From: Leptospira_A soteropolitanensis
GTDB lineage: Bacteria; Spirochaetota; Leptospiria; Leptospirales; Leptospiraceae
NCBI RefSeq assembly: GCF_026151335.1
Contig: NZ_JAMQPP010000004.1
Reading direction: 5' to 3' (one strand)
DNA length: 64,000 nucleotides
This document shows positions 27,013-35,922 of this stretch, piece after piece (position 1 is the first letter of the stretch; every line of letters starts with the position of its first letter). The position numbers and the translations under genes are program-made. The notes under the pieces are model-generated. The model was given only the letters and a program-made list of their open reading frames with translations. It did no database searches and was not told the origin of the DNA.

Positions 27013-28335
27013 ATGGCTGAAATCTCTACACTGAACCAAAGACCCGCCTCCTCCATCAAACTCCTGGAAGAAATGGAAAGGTCGTATAAAGACCTTCCGA
27101 TGGAAGCCATTGTCAAACAAGACATCCTAAGACAGGGCATTCACTTTTTACCCGAATCCTTTCAAGTGAAAGATCCTTATAAATCAAAAGATTACTTTAT
27201 TTTTTCCTTTGATCATATTCCCCTAGCTGACCTAAAAGACGGTGCAGACACCAAAGCTCCCGAAGAGATCAAAATCTCAGGAGGACATTTTGGTCTTTTA
27301 AAAACAGTGATCTCCACAAGAAACAACCCGAACTCTCCCTATAAAATGAAATCAAAGGACGGAATCCCTACTTTGTTTTTAGAAGAAACAGAGATTGGCA
27401 ATGCAGAGTATCCCCCCATCCCTTCTTGGTACAGACACAAAACTAAATCGGGAAAATTACCAGGAGAAGTGGCACCTGTCATTGAATGGGGTTACCTCTT
27501 ATATTTAACAGTATTTCGAAACTGCCAATACTTTGGAAAAGACGAAGAGTGTGCCTATTGTGATATCAATCACAACTACCGCCAACAAAAAGGGGCAGGA
27601 CGTCCTTATACGGGAGTGAAGGATGTTGAAGATATCTTAGAAGTGCTTTCTTGGGTGGATGCAGAAGACCAAATTGCAAAGGTTTACACCATCACTGGTG
27701 GTTCGGTTCTTACCAACCTCAAAAAAAAATCAGAAGTGGATTTTTACCTCCAATACCCTGAAGCCATTGAAGCAAGGTTTCCCAAACGTTGGATGGGAAA
27801 ACTGGTAGCCCAAGCCTTTGAAAAGGAAGACTGCCAAAAATTTAAGGATGCAGGGATTCAAATCTATCACCCCAATTATGAAGTATGGGACAAAGCTCTC
27901 TTTGAAAAGATTTGCCCTGGAAAGTCGAGTTGGATTGGTTATGAAAATTGGATCAGAAGGGTTGTGGATTCTGCTGAAGTATTTGGTCCTGAAAATGTAA
28001 TTCCTAACTTTGTGGGTGGAGTCGAACTTTCCGAACCTTGGGGATTTAAAACCGTGGCCGAAGCCATCACTTCCACAAAACAAGGTTTAGATTTCTTCAT
28101 GTCAAAAGGAATTGTTCCGAGGTTTACAGCATGGTGTCCTGAACCTTATACCACGCTTGGCCAACAAGCAGGCCCTCCCCTTGTGTATTTTTGTGAATTG
28201 TTAAGGGCTTGGAAAGAAACCTTCGAACACTACGCTCTCCCCACTCCTCCAGGATACGGGGAACCTGGTCCAGGAAAGGCGGTATTTTCTGTTTCTGCTT
28301 TTATGGATGTGATAGGATATTCTGGACGAAATTAG
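27013..28335 (+). CDS. Radical SAM protein with CX8CX2C cluster motif
   Basis: A 440-residue protein. The likely SAM iron-sulfur cluster is bound by Cys171, Cys180 and Cys183 in FRNCQYFGKDEECAYCDIN, that is CX8CX2C instead of the usual CX3CX2C. TITGGS (about 225-230) matches the GGE-like SAM-binding strand, and NFVGGVEL and TAWCPEPY come later, as in TIM-barrel radical SAM enzymes. The N-terminal 160 residues are a separate domain. I cannot assign the reaction. It appears monocistronic, with a 257-bp upstream region holding an ATTCAGG/CCTGAAT inverted repeat (26911-26931). Confidence 0.8.
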   Translation: MAEISTLNQRPASSIKLLEEMERSYKDLPMEAIVKQDILRQGIHFLPESFQVKDPYKSKDYFIFSFDHIPLADLKDGADTKAPEEIKISGGHFGLLKTVISTRNNPNSPYKMKSKDGIPTLFLEETEIGNAEYPPIPSWYRHKTKSGKLPGEVAPVIEWGYLLYLTVFRNCQYFGKDEECAYCDINHNYRQQKGAGRPYTGVKDVEDILEVLSWVDAEDQIAKVYTITGGSVLTNLKKKSEVDFYLQYPEAIEARFPKRWMGKLVAQAFEKEDCQKFKDAGIQIYHPNYEVWDKALFEKICPGKSSWIGYENWIRRVVDSAEVFGPENVIPNFVGGVELSEPWGFKTVAEAITSTKQGLDFFMSKGIVPRFTAWCPEPYTTLGQQAGPPLVYFCELLRAWKETFEHYALPTPPGYGEPGPGKAVFSVSAFMDVIGYSGRN

Positions 28336-28371
28336 TTCTATCCTGTACAAAGAAAAAACTAAAATCCGTTT

Positions 28372-30447
28372 ATGCGAAAACAAATTCTACTAACGGGAGT
28401 TTTTTCTCTCCTGATTTTCCAGATCGCCTGTCTGAACCCAGAACAGGAAGAACCACACCGGTTCCGCCAAGGGGTTCTAGACATTAGTGACCTTACTTTC
28501 AAAGAAGATACCATTGTAGACTTACAAGGGGAATGGGAATTGTATTATGGTGATTTCCATTACCCACCTTTTCACGGAGAAAAACCACTCACAGGGTATT
28601 TGGCCATCCCTAGTTCCTGGCAAGATGAGGAATTCGGTGGGGAAGAGTTACCAAGAACTGGACATGTCACCTTACGGGCGTTCATTCATATTAGCAAACA
28701 AACCGTAGGACAAGAATTACGAATTTATATCCCTGATGTTGCCTCCTCCTATCGATTTTTTGCCAATGGAATTTTGATTGGAGGACAAGGGAAACCGGGG
28801 ATCAATCAATTCGATGATACTCCAAGAATCAAATCCAAATATTATACCCTAATTCCTGACAATGAAGTCATAGAACTTGTATTTCATATCGCCAACTATG
28901 ATAATAATTTTGGTGGATTTTGGGCCATTCCAAGCATAGGAAATAAAAATGCTTTGGATCGGGAGAAGATGCTTGCCAATGCTCGTGAACTTTTTTTACT
29001 CGGGGCACTTGTTCTTATTGGTCTTTATCATTTTGGATTGTACTTTTACAAAAGAAAAGAAACTTCGATTTTTTACTTTGCTGTCTTTTGTTTTTTGCTG
29101 GGTATCAGACTTGCCTTTACGGGCGAAAGGTATATCTTAGAACTTTTTCCGAGTCTTCATTGGCCCACAGCCTTTCGGATTGAGTTTGCTTCTTTTTATT
29201 TTGCAGTTCCTACCTTTTTACTTTTTATCTACTCCCTGTTTCCCAAAGAATCCAATCCAAAATATGTACGTTCTGTACTCATTGCCAGTATCGCTTTTTC
29301 TTTTACACTATTTTTACCGATATCCGTATTTACGATTTTATTGTATGGATTCCAAGTATTGGCATTTTTTACCATTGGTTATGTCATTCATATCAACTTA
29401 AAGGCAGTGTTTAACAAAAGACCTAATTCCAAATTATTTTTTTTAGGACTTCTTATTTTAGCATTTTCCGTTGCCTTTGATATTTTGCGCCACAGTGTGA
29501 ACAACCGAGGGATAGGTCTGACACCTTATGCCCTACTTTGTTTTATTTTTATCCAATCGCTGATTCTCTCTAGCCGGATTGCCAATGCTTTTATCCGAGC
29601 GGAAGAACTCGCGGAAAGTTTGAAGATTAGCAATGAATCACTTCTTGCTGTGACTGAAAATTTGGAACAAATTGTTTCAGAGAGAACATTTCAATTAAAC
29701 TCTTCTTTGAATCGCATCAAAAAAGACCTCCTCCTTGCCAAAAAAATCCAACAAAAGATCCTTCCAGAAGATGGAATCAAATTTGAACATTTGAAAATCC
29801 ATCTTTATTTCCAACCACAAGGAGAAGTGGGCGGAGATTTTTATGATATCTTTGAATTGGATAATGGGACCGTTCGTTTTTTTGTGGCCGATGCCACAGG
29901 ACACGGGATCCAAGCGGCTTTATATACGATGGCCATTAAATCCGAATATGAAGCCATCAAACGTTTTATTACCAAAACAGATGATTTAATGAACCATCTC
30001 AACCAAAAGATTCAGAACAAATTTTCTGGACTTAAAATTGTTTTTTCTGGATTTTTATTAGATATTGATACCAAAACAAAAACCATCTATTACTCGTCAG
30101 CGGGTCATCCCAACCAAATTTTTCAATCTTTGGGAGAACAAATCATTTTAGATCGAACCGGAAATATCATCGGTCTCAAAAAAGACCAACCCTATACACA
30201 AAAACAATTCCAAATGGCTATGGGAGATAGGATTTTACTTTTTACCGATGGGATGTTGGAACAAAAAAATGAAACAAGAGAAGAGTTTGGAATGGAACGA
30301 ATCCAAAAGATACTTGTTGATTATTCTGGGAAAGAATCGGAAAGAGTGCTTGCCGAACTTGTCATCCAACTTTTCCTCTTCCAAGGGAAAGAAGAACAAG
30401 AGGATGACCAAACGATGGTTCTTATTGAATGGGAAAAAACTTCATAA
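28372..30447 (+). CDS. 7TM-DISM sensor with SpoIIE-type PP2C phosphatase domain
   Basis: A 691-residue signalling protein. The N-terminal signal ends in a lipobox-like FQIAC (Cys20). A periplasmic beta-sandwich domain (about 40-200) is followed by seven transmembrane segments (about 205-400), a coiled-coil linker (about 405-450) and a SpoIIE/RsbU phosphatase domain (about 455-690). Metal-binding signatures are GGDFYDIF (about 484-491), FVADATGHG and the late LLFTDGMLE. Such proteins dephosphorylate anti-sigma-factor antagonists, switching partner regulators; no such partner is encoded nearby. The external ligand is unknown. A lipid-modified N-terminus on a 7TM protein is unusual. Confidence 0.9.
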   Translation: MRKQILLTGVFSLLIFQIACLNPEQEEPHRFRQGVLDISDLTFKEDTIVDLQGEWELYYGDFHYPPFHGEKPLTGYLAIPSSWQDEEFGGEELPRTGHVTLRAFIHISKQTVGQELRIYIPDVASSYRFFANGILIGGQGKPGINQFDDTPRIKSKYYTLIPDNEVIELVFHIANYDNNFGGFWAIPSIGNKNALDREKMLANARELFLLGALVLIGLYHFGLYFYKRKETSIFYFAVFCFLLGIRLAFTGERYILELFPSLHWPTAFRIEFASFYFAVPTFLLFIYSLFPKESNPKYVRSVLIASIAFSFTLFLPISVFTILLYGFQVLAFFTIGYVIHINLKAVFNKRPNSKLFFLGLLILAFSVAFDILRHSVNNRGIGLTPYALLCFIFIQSLILSSRIANAFIRAEELAESLKISNESLLAVTENLEQIVSERTFQLNSSLNRIKKDLLLAKKIQQKILPEDGIKFEHLKIHLYFQPQGEVGGDFYDIFELDNGTVRFFVADATGHGIQAALYTMAIKSEYEAIKRFITKTDDLMNHLNQKIQNKFSGLKIVFSGFLLDIDTKTKTIYYSSAGHPNQIFQSLGEQIILDRTGNIIGLKKDQPYTQKQFQMAMGDRILLFTDGMLEQKNETREEFGMERIQKILVDYSGKESERVLAELVIQLFLFQGKEEQEDDQTMVLIEWEKTS

Positions 30448-30467
30448 AAACGTTTCCCATACTTTCA

Positions 30468-30893
30468 TTATTTTTTTAAGAATAAATTGTCTACTCCATT
30501 CTTTTCAAATTCCGTATCATATTTTTCTGCTTCTTTTGCGACCTTCGTTTCATAATCTTCGGGACTCAGTGCTTCCAAATCCTTTGCAGATACTTTTAAT
30601 TCCAAATCTCTTTGAGCAAGTTCCGTAGAAAGATCTGTCCAAAAAATATCATCGTTATATGGTTCAAGATAAGACTCAAATACTTCCTGAAAGTATTCTT
30701 CCGAGATGGTATAAAGTCCGTTTTCAGAAACGATGGGACTTTCCTTTTCCACAGAAAGTTTTTTTAAAATGGATTGAATGAATTCGTCCACAGATGGGTC
30801 TGTTTCTTCATGGGGGGAATTACTAACCCATTCGAATACGGCAAGAGCATTCAAAAGGTGTTTTGTTTCTTGAGGATTTAGTTCTAAATTCAT
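30468..30893 (-). CDS. Hypothetical acidic protein
   Basis: A 141-residue soluble, acidic, mostly helical protein. The first 30 residues (NPQETKHLLNALAVFEWV) form an amphipathic helix; the centre has YFQEVFESYLEPYNDDIFW. I recognise no family and see no signal or membrane segment. It converges on the SpoIIE gene with a 20-bp gap. Codon use resembles the neighbours. Function unknown. Confidence 0.65.
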   Translation of the reverse strand: MNLELNPQETKHLLNALAVFEWVSNSPHEETDPSVDEFIQSILKKLSVEKESPIVSENGLYTISEEYFQEVFESYLEPYNDDIFWTDLSTELAQRDLELKVSAKDLEALSPEDYETKVAKEAEKYDTEFEKNGVDNLFLKK

Positions 30894-30942
30894 GATTACC
30901 TACTTTGTTTCCATAGAAGTGGGAATCCTTAGTCTAGGCAAA

Positions 30943-31098
30943 TCAAAGAATGACTGTCGACCTGTTTTCCTTATAGTTTTGATAGATTTGGTCCACGAGA
31001 AGACGAAACGTAGGATCTTCTTTGAGAACCTCCAGTTTTTCTTCCAAACTTAAAACAGAAAATTTAGGATACAAAGCTTTTGTGACAGCAGGCTTCAT
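30943..31098 (-). CDS. Small hypothetical protein (51 aa)
   Basis: A short frame from ATG at 31098 to TGA at 30943. The product is basic at the start (MKPAVTKALYPKFSVLSLEE) and then helical (KLEVLKEDPTFRLLVDQIYQ), with residue use typical of real proteins rather than noise. The ribosome binding site is weak. It lies between two minus-strand genes, so it could be co-transcribed with either. Plausible but unproven. Confidence 0.4.
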   Translation of the reverse strand: MKPAVTKALYPKFSVLSLEEKLEVLKEDPTFRLLVDQIYQNYKENRSTVIL

Positions 31099-31153
31099 AC
31101 CCAATAAGTAAACAAACGATTAGTGGTGTCAAGAAAAAAATACTAAACATACG

Positions 31154-32347
31154 TCACGTATTTATGTCTCGATAAACTTTAGTGATTCGTTTTACACCGA
31201 TCTCCAAATCATCTTTGTCCAAAAAACTAAAATTCATTCGAAAATAACAGGAAGAACGCCTCGCAGGAGAAAACTCAGACCCAGGGACCATTGCCACACC
31301 AGAAGCCAAACATCGATCCATAAATTCTTTGGAAGATACTTTCGGGTAATCCACCCAAAGGAACATTCCACCTTCGGGGTTAGAAAACTGAGCTTCCGGA
31401 AGGTATTCGTTCAAAAGAGAAACCAGGATTTCTTTTTTTTGAGAATAAAATTTTTGAATCGAATGAAGGTGACCTTTCCAATCCAATACATTCAAAAGTT
31501 TAGAAACAACAACTTGCGAAAATTGATTGGAATTCAAATCGTTTCCCTGTTTGATCGCAGTAAAAAGAGGTTGGTACACTTCTGGCACTACTGTCCAACC
31601 CAAACGAAACCCTGGTGATAAAATTTTCGAAAAACTCCCAAGAACAAACGTAAGGTCACTCCGTTTTCGAAAGGAACTGACGGAAGGATAAATAGTCCCC
31701 TTAAAATCCAAATATCGATACGCTTCATCTTCAATGAGAATGATTTCTTTTTCATCTAGGATCTTTGCGATTTGTTTTCTTTTTTCCAAAGACCAAGTGT
31801 ATGTGGAGGGATTTTGGTAGGATGGATTTGCATAAAAAACATGAATTTTGTTTTGTGATATAATTTCTTCAAACCAATAAAGGTTTGGTCCATCTGGTTC
31901 AATGGGTACACTAAAAAAATTAGGATTGTATGGAGAAAATGCCTGCAAAGCTCCTAAATACACTGGGTCTTCCAATAAAACATTGGTACAAGAATCCATA
32001 AACATCTTTCCTAAAATATCAAGTCCTTGTTGGGAGCCGTGCGTGATCATTATGGATTTGGGAGAAGACAAAGGAACATCAGTTAGTTTATTTGAAATTT
32101 CTGTTCGAAGTGGAAGATAACCTGCGGAGTCACCATACTGAAATGCAGTTGCAATATTTTCTTTTACCACTGATTCCATCACAGTATTAAGAATGTCTTT
32201 TGGAAGTAAGTTAGGATTAGGAAGTCCTCCCGCAAAAGAAAGAATATCCGAATTTTCAACAGTCAGTTTTAGAATTTCACGAATGACCGAAGTGCGAACA
32301 AAAGAAGTTCGTTTGGCAGAAAAAATACTTGGCATTTCCGTTTTCAT
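31154..32347 (-). CDS. PLP-dependent aminotransferase (fold type I)
   Basis: A 397-residue class I/II aminotransferase. It has AGGLPNPNLLP near the N-terminus, ITHGSQQGLDIL (cofactor phosphate region), YANPSYQNPS, the Asp of EDEAYRYL, and the PLP lysine in GSFSKILSPGFRLGW (near 239). The closest recognisable subgroup is the LysN/2-aminoadipate-type aminotransferases, which resemble the C-terminal domain of MocR regulators. It is divergent from a MocR-type regulator across a 70-bp region with repeated operator-like sites, so that regulator probably controls it. Amino donor and acceptor are unknown. Confidence 0.88.
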   Translation of the reverse strand: MKTEMPSIFSAKRTSFVRTSVIREILKLTVENSDILSFAGGLPNPNLLPKDILNTVMESVVKENIATAFQYGDSAGYLPLRTEISNKLTDVPLSSPKSIMITHGSQQGLDILGKMFMDSCTNVLLEDPVYLGALQAFSPYNPNFFSVPIEPDGPNLYWFEEIISQNKIHVFYANPSYQNPSTYTWSLEKRKQIAKILDEKEIILIEDEAYRYLDFKGTIYPSVSSFRKRSDLTFVLGSFSKILSPGFRLGWTVVPEVYQPLFTAIKQGNDLNSNQFSQVVVSKLLNVLDWKGHLHSIQKFYSQKKEILVSLLNEYLPEAQFSNPEGGMFLWVDYPKVSSKEFMDRCLASGVAMVPGSEFSPARRSSCYFRMNFSFLDKDDLEIGVKRITKVYRDINT

Positions 32348-32374
32348 AAGATTAGAATATCAAAAATAGATACT

Positions 32375-32415
32375 ACTGTCCATATACAGTTATTTCAATC
32401 TATTAGTATACAGTT
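32375..32415. promoter_or_regulatory. Operator-like repeats between aminotransferase and MocR genes
   Basis: TATACAGTT occurs twice in the same orientation (32383-32391 and 32407-32415), 24 bp apart. The first copy is also part of an inverted pair, ACTGT (32375-32379) / ACAGT (32386-32390). Direct repeats plus an inverted copy are the known layout of GabR/MocR binding sites. Confidence 0.6.
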
Positions 32416-32417
32416 TC

Positions 32418-33824
32418 ATGACAAAATACAAACAATTAGCCACCCATCTTAAAACTGAAATAAAATCAGGGTATTATTCCGAAGGAGAAAGGATTCCTTC
32501 CCTTAGAGAAATCCAAAGTTTAAAGTCATGTAGCCTCACCACTGCCAAAGAGGCCTATCGAATTTTAGAAGAAGAAGGATATATCTTTGTTGTCCCTCAG
32601 TCAGGATACTTTGTGCATCCCAACATTCGCTCAGTCATCTCTGGACCACAAAATGAATTTTATCCAGCAGTAGAAGCTGATGACCGGATCCAACAAATTA
32701 TGAATACGGTGATGGATCCAAAACTAATTTCTTTTGGTGCAGCCATTCCTTCGGATTTTTATCTCCCACTAGGAGCCCTTACCACTTCTTTTAAAAAAGC
32801 ACTTAGGTACAAAGAAATTTTTTCCTATGGCGACTTACAAGGAAACTTAGGGCTTAGAGAATGGATCAGCAAACGCAGTTCCCTCCAAGGATATAGAGTC
32901 AACACAGAACAAATCCAAATCACAAGCGGATGCACGGAAGCCATTACCTTTTCCTTACTGAGTACAACAGAACCAGGCGATACTGTGATTGTTCCTTCTC
33001 CGATTTATGTTGGATTATTTCAAATTTTAGAAGTACTTAGGCTCAAAGTCGTAGAAATTCCCTATAGAAAAGAGGAAGGGATCTCCACTGATGAATATGA
33101 AAAACTGATTAAACGACACAAACCAAAAGTTTTTTTATTTTCAGCTAACTTTAATAATCCGAATGGAATTCTTCTTAGTGATTTAGCAAAACAAAACTTA
33201 GCAAAAATTTCTTATTTGTATGGAATTCATTTGGTAGAAGATGATATTTATGGAGATTTATATTTTTCAGGAACTAGGCCAAAACCTTTGGTGAGTTATT
33301 TTCCTCAAGAAACCCAAGGTCCTAAGTCTTATCTTTGTTCCTCGTTTTCCAAAACCATTGCCCCTGGAATTCGGATGGGTTGGGTGGCATCCAAAACGGG
33401 AATTCGAGAATTGAGTAAACAAACAAGAGCATATAAAATCTCAGAAAACAATCCCACCCAGATGGCGGTCTTACAATTTTTAAAACTACAAACTTATGAA
33501 AGACATCTTAAATTTTTGCGTTCGGAATATAAGAAACTCACAGATGAGTATACAAAACTTTTATCCTTCCATAGTGCCGAAACCCTCGAAATTCAAAAAC
33601 CAGATGGAGGATTTGTGTTATGGATTAAATCACCGTTAGATGGTGACAAACTATTAAGTGAGACCAAAAAAATGGGAATGGCCATTGCACCAGGTTCTCT
33701 TTTTGGGCTTTCTAAACATTGGGACAAACACTTTAGGATCAATGTGTCTGTTGGCGTTTCACCAAAAATTCGTGAAAAACTCATTTTATTCTCCAAGTTA
33801 TTCTTAAAAAAACGAAGGCACTAA
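32418..33824 (+). CDS. MocR/GabR-family transcriptional regulator
   Basis: A 468-residue fusion of an N-terminal GntR-type winged helix (about 5-70, EGERIPSLREIQ...SLTTAKEAYRILEEEGYIF) and an aminotransferase-like domain (about 90-460) with the PLP lysine in SSFSKTIAPGIRMGW (near 312). Proteins of this class sense PLP or an amino-compound adduct and act as activators or repressors. It faces the aminotransferase gene across shared repeats and likely regulates both. The final residues are basic. Confidence 0.92.
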   Translation: MTKYKQLATHLKTEIKSGYYSEGERIPSLREIQSLKSCSLTTAKEAYRILEEEGYIFVVPQSGYFVHPNIRSVISGPQNEFYPAVEADDRIQQIMNTVMDPKLISFGAAIPSDFYLPLGALTTSFKKALRYKEIFSYGDLQGNLGLREWISKRSSLQGYRVNTEQIQITSGCTEAITFSLLSTTEPGDTVIVPSPIYVGLFQILEVLRLKVVEIPYRKEEGISTDEYEKLIKRHKPKVFLFSANFNNPNGILLSDLAKQNLAKISYLYGIHLVEDDIYGDLYFSGTRPKPLVSYFPQETQGPKSYLCSSFSKTIAPGIRMGWVASKTGIRELSKQTRAYKISENNPTQMAVLQFLKLQTYERHLKFLRSEYKKLTDEYTKLLSFHSAETLEIQKPDGGFVLWIKSPLDGDKLLSETKKMGMAIAPGSLFGLSKHWDKHFRINVSVGVSPKIREKLILFSKLFLKKRRH

Positions 33825-33874
33825 CTCTCAAGTTTTTGGTTGCCAGAAGAGGAATCGAAAACAAGGTCTATACT

Positions 33875-34132
33875 ATGTCAGAAAACACACGCAAGTATTT
33901 GGAAACTTCTCAGATCATTCCTTCAAAAGGGATGTCTTACACGATGTATGAAATTGAAGGCCAAGATACAATTTTAAGAATGCTCACCTTTATCCCAGAC
34001 AATGATGAGATCCATATTTATCCCAAACCACCGGTAAAAAAACTCTATAAGCCGGAACTATGTAAAAAAGTAGAAGAAAACGAATTTTTAGGTCTTTGGA
34101 CGATGGGAGAAGAGAGAAAGGTCGGAAACTAG
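33875..34132 (+). CDS. Hypothetical protein
   Basis: An 85-residue soluble protein; the second half has the charged run IYPKPPVKKLYKPELCKKVE and ends GLWTMGEERKVGN. No family is recognised. The start at 33875 follows AAGG by about nine bases; an in-frame TTG 39 bp upstream is less likely. It ends eight bases before the 3' end of tRNA-Phe on the other strand. Confidence 0.6.
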   Translation: MSENTRKYLETSQIIPSKGMSYTMYEIEGQDTILRMLTFIPDNDEIHIYPKPPVKKLYKPELCKKVEENEFLGLWTMGEERKVGN

Positions 34133-34139
34133 GCAACCG

Positions 34140-34212
<73 letters not shown>

Positions 34213-34282
34213 TTCGGTTACGACCAAAGTATTTTTTCTGATCCCTCTGTCAACGAACCTTTCTATTTTTTGTGAGGACACT

Positions 34283-35218
34283 ATGAAAACCCATTGGAAA
34301 CAAAATACCACCTTAATCCTTTTTTTATTCTTACAAATTCATTGTGCCGCAACCCTCCACAAAACAGGAATTAGTTTAGAACGTTACAAATCCGATTTGG
34401 AAACCAAATCCGTTTTGGTAGAAGGATTACAATGGAAGTATACAGAAAGGCCGGGGACTTCGGAAACCATCCTCGCTGTACATGGATTTGGTGGAGATAA
34501 GGACCATTGGACCAGGTTTTCTCGCCACCTTACAAAAGGTTTTCATATCATAACGCCAGACCTTCCCGGTTTTGGAGAATCCGACAAACCGGAAGGAATC
34601 AACTACACCCAAGAAGCACAAGCGGACAGGCTCTTCCAATTCACAGAAACACTCGGTTTGAAAGAATTTCATATCATCGGCAATTCAATGGGTGGCGGGA
34701 TTGTTGGAATTTTTGCGGCCAAATACCCGAAAAAAGTAAAATCACTGATTCTTTTCGACAATGCTGGTATTAAAAGTCCTACTCCGAGTGAAATGCAAAC
34801 CATCGAGTTCTCGGGAAAACCAAGCCCCCTCCTTGTCACAAGTCCCGAAGACTTTGATAGACTTCTTACCTTTACTTTTGTCAAACCACCCTATCTTCCT
34901 GGTTTTCTAAAAACATACTTTGCTAACAAATCTTTTGCGAACAGAGAATGGAATGCTTCCATTCTAAAACAAATCAGAAAGGAAGGTTATTTTTTAGAAA
35001 AACTACTTTCACAGATCCAAGCTCCCACTCTAGTCATTTGGGGGAAAGAAGACAGGGTAATTCATTACACAGTGATGGATGTTTTGAAACAAAAAATGAA
35101 ATCTAAATTGGAAACGATTCTTTTAGAAAATATGGGACATGCTCCTATGATTGAAGACCCAAAATTGTCCGCCAAACTGGTACAAGACTGGATACTGAAC
35201 CTAGATCGACCAAAATAA
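34283..35218 (+). CDS. Alpha/beta-hydrolase lipoprotein
   Basis: A 311-residue exported hydrolase with lipobox LQIHC (Cys21). The alpha/beta fold is clear: oxyanion region AVHGFGGDKDHW, nucleophile GNSMGGG (Ser near 137), Asp in WGKEDRVI (near 255) and His in NMGHAPM (near 286). Members of this group act as esterases, lipases or C-C hydrolases; the substrate is unknown. Being lipidated, it should act in the periplasm or at the surface. It starts 71 bp after the 5' end of the oppositely oriented tRNA-Phe. Confidence 0.85.
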   Translation: MKTHWKQNTTLILFLFLQIHCAATLHKTGISLERYKSDLETKSVLVEGLQWKYTERPGTSETILAVHGFGGDKDHWTRFSRHLTKGFHIITPDLPGFGESDKPEGINYTQEAQADRLFQFTETLGLKEFHIIGNSMGGGIVGIFAAKYPKKVKSLILFDNAGIKSPTPSEMQTIEFSGKPSPLLVTSPEDFDRLLTFTFVKPPYLPGFLKTYFANKSFANREWNASILKQIRKEGYFLEKLLSQIQAPTLVIWGKEDRVIHYTVMDVLKQKMKSKLETILLENMGHAPMIEDPKLSAKLVQDWILNLDRPK

Positions 35219-35267
35219 TATATCAAAAACTTTAGTATTTTTTTTCTAAATTAAGATAAAAAAATAC

Positions 35268-35304
35268 TTGTACTTTCACGGGTTTTTTGTGTTATAAACC
35301 CGTG
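35268..35304. promoter_or_regulatory. coaE promoter overlapped by inverted repeat
   Basis: TTGTAC (35268-35273) and TTATAA (35292-35297) form a possible promoter with 18-bp spacing. A perfect 9-bp inverted repeat, CACGGGTTT (35277-35285) / AAACCCGTG (35296-35304), covers the -10 and ends in a GTG that can be the coaE start. It could be an operator, or a hairpin that hides the start. Confidence 0.45.
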
Positions 35305-35922
35305 ACGCCAAAACATAACAACAAAACATTAATAGGAATTACCGGGTCCATTGGATCAGGAAAGTCCACTGTCCTTGCTATGTTTGGTGAGTTAGGGGCA
35401 GAAACCATTAGTTCTGATGCCATCGCACGTTCTTTCACAGAACCAACAAGTCCCGTCATTGGAGAACTCGTAGAAATCTTTGGTAACTCCATCCTAGATT
35501 CAAACGGAGCTCCCATCCGCGCCAAAATTGCAGAACTTGCCTTCTCCGACAAAACAAAACTCAAAGCGCTCAATGAACTCCTCCATCCTTTAGTTCGAAA
35601 AAACTTTCTAGAATTCTTAAATTCAAGAAAGGATGGAAGCATTGTTGCTTGGGAAGTTCCGCTACTATTCGAAACCGACGCTCATACCATTTGTGATTTC
35701 ACAGTAACTGTGGCAGTGAGTCCCGAAGTGGCCTGGGAAAGAGTCCAAAGCCGTGGTGGCATGGACTATGAAGATTTCCAAAAAAGAAACCTCTCTCAAA
35801 TGGATTTAGAGAAAAAAAAGTCTCTCTCCGATTTTGTCGTAACGAACGATAATCAAAGGGAGAACTTAAAAGAACAAATTGTCATCATTGATTCAGAAAT
35901 CAAAAAAAGGATAAAAAAATGA
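35302..35922 (+). CDS. coaE: Dephospho-CoA kinase
   Basis: CoaE phosphorylates dephospho-CoA, the last step of CoA synthesis. The P-loop GITGSIGSGKST lies at about residues 12-23, followed by the DAIAR segment and the late WERVQSRGGMDYEDFQKR substrate region. The start is GTG at 35302 or TTG at 35287; I prefer GTG, which would give a nearly leaderless message given the -10-like TTATAA just upstream. The stop overlaps the next start as ATGA. About 206 residues, normal for the family. Confidence 0.92.
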   Translation: MTPKHNNKTLIGITGSIGSGKSTVLAMFGELGAETISSDAIARSFTEPTSPVIGELVEIFGNSILDSNGAPIRAKIAELAFSDKTKLKALNELLHPLVRKNFLEFLNSRKDGSIVAWEVPLLFETDAHTICDFTVTVAVSPEVAWERVQSRGGMDYEDFQKRNLSQMDLEKKKSLSDFVVTNDNQRENLKEQIVIIDSEIKKRIKK

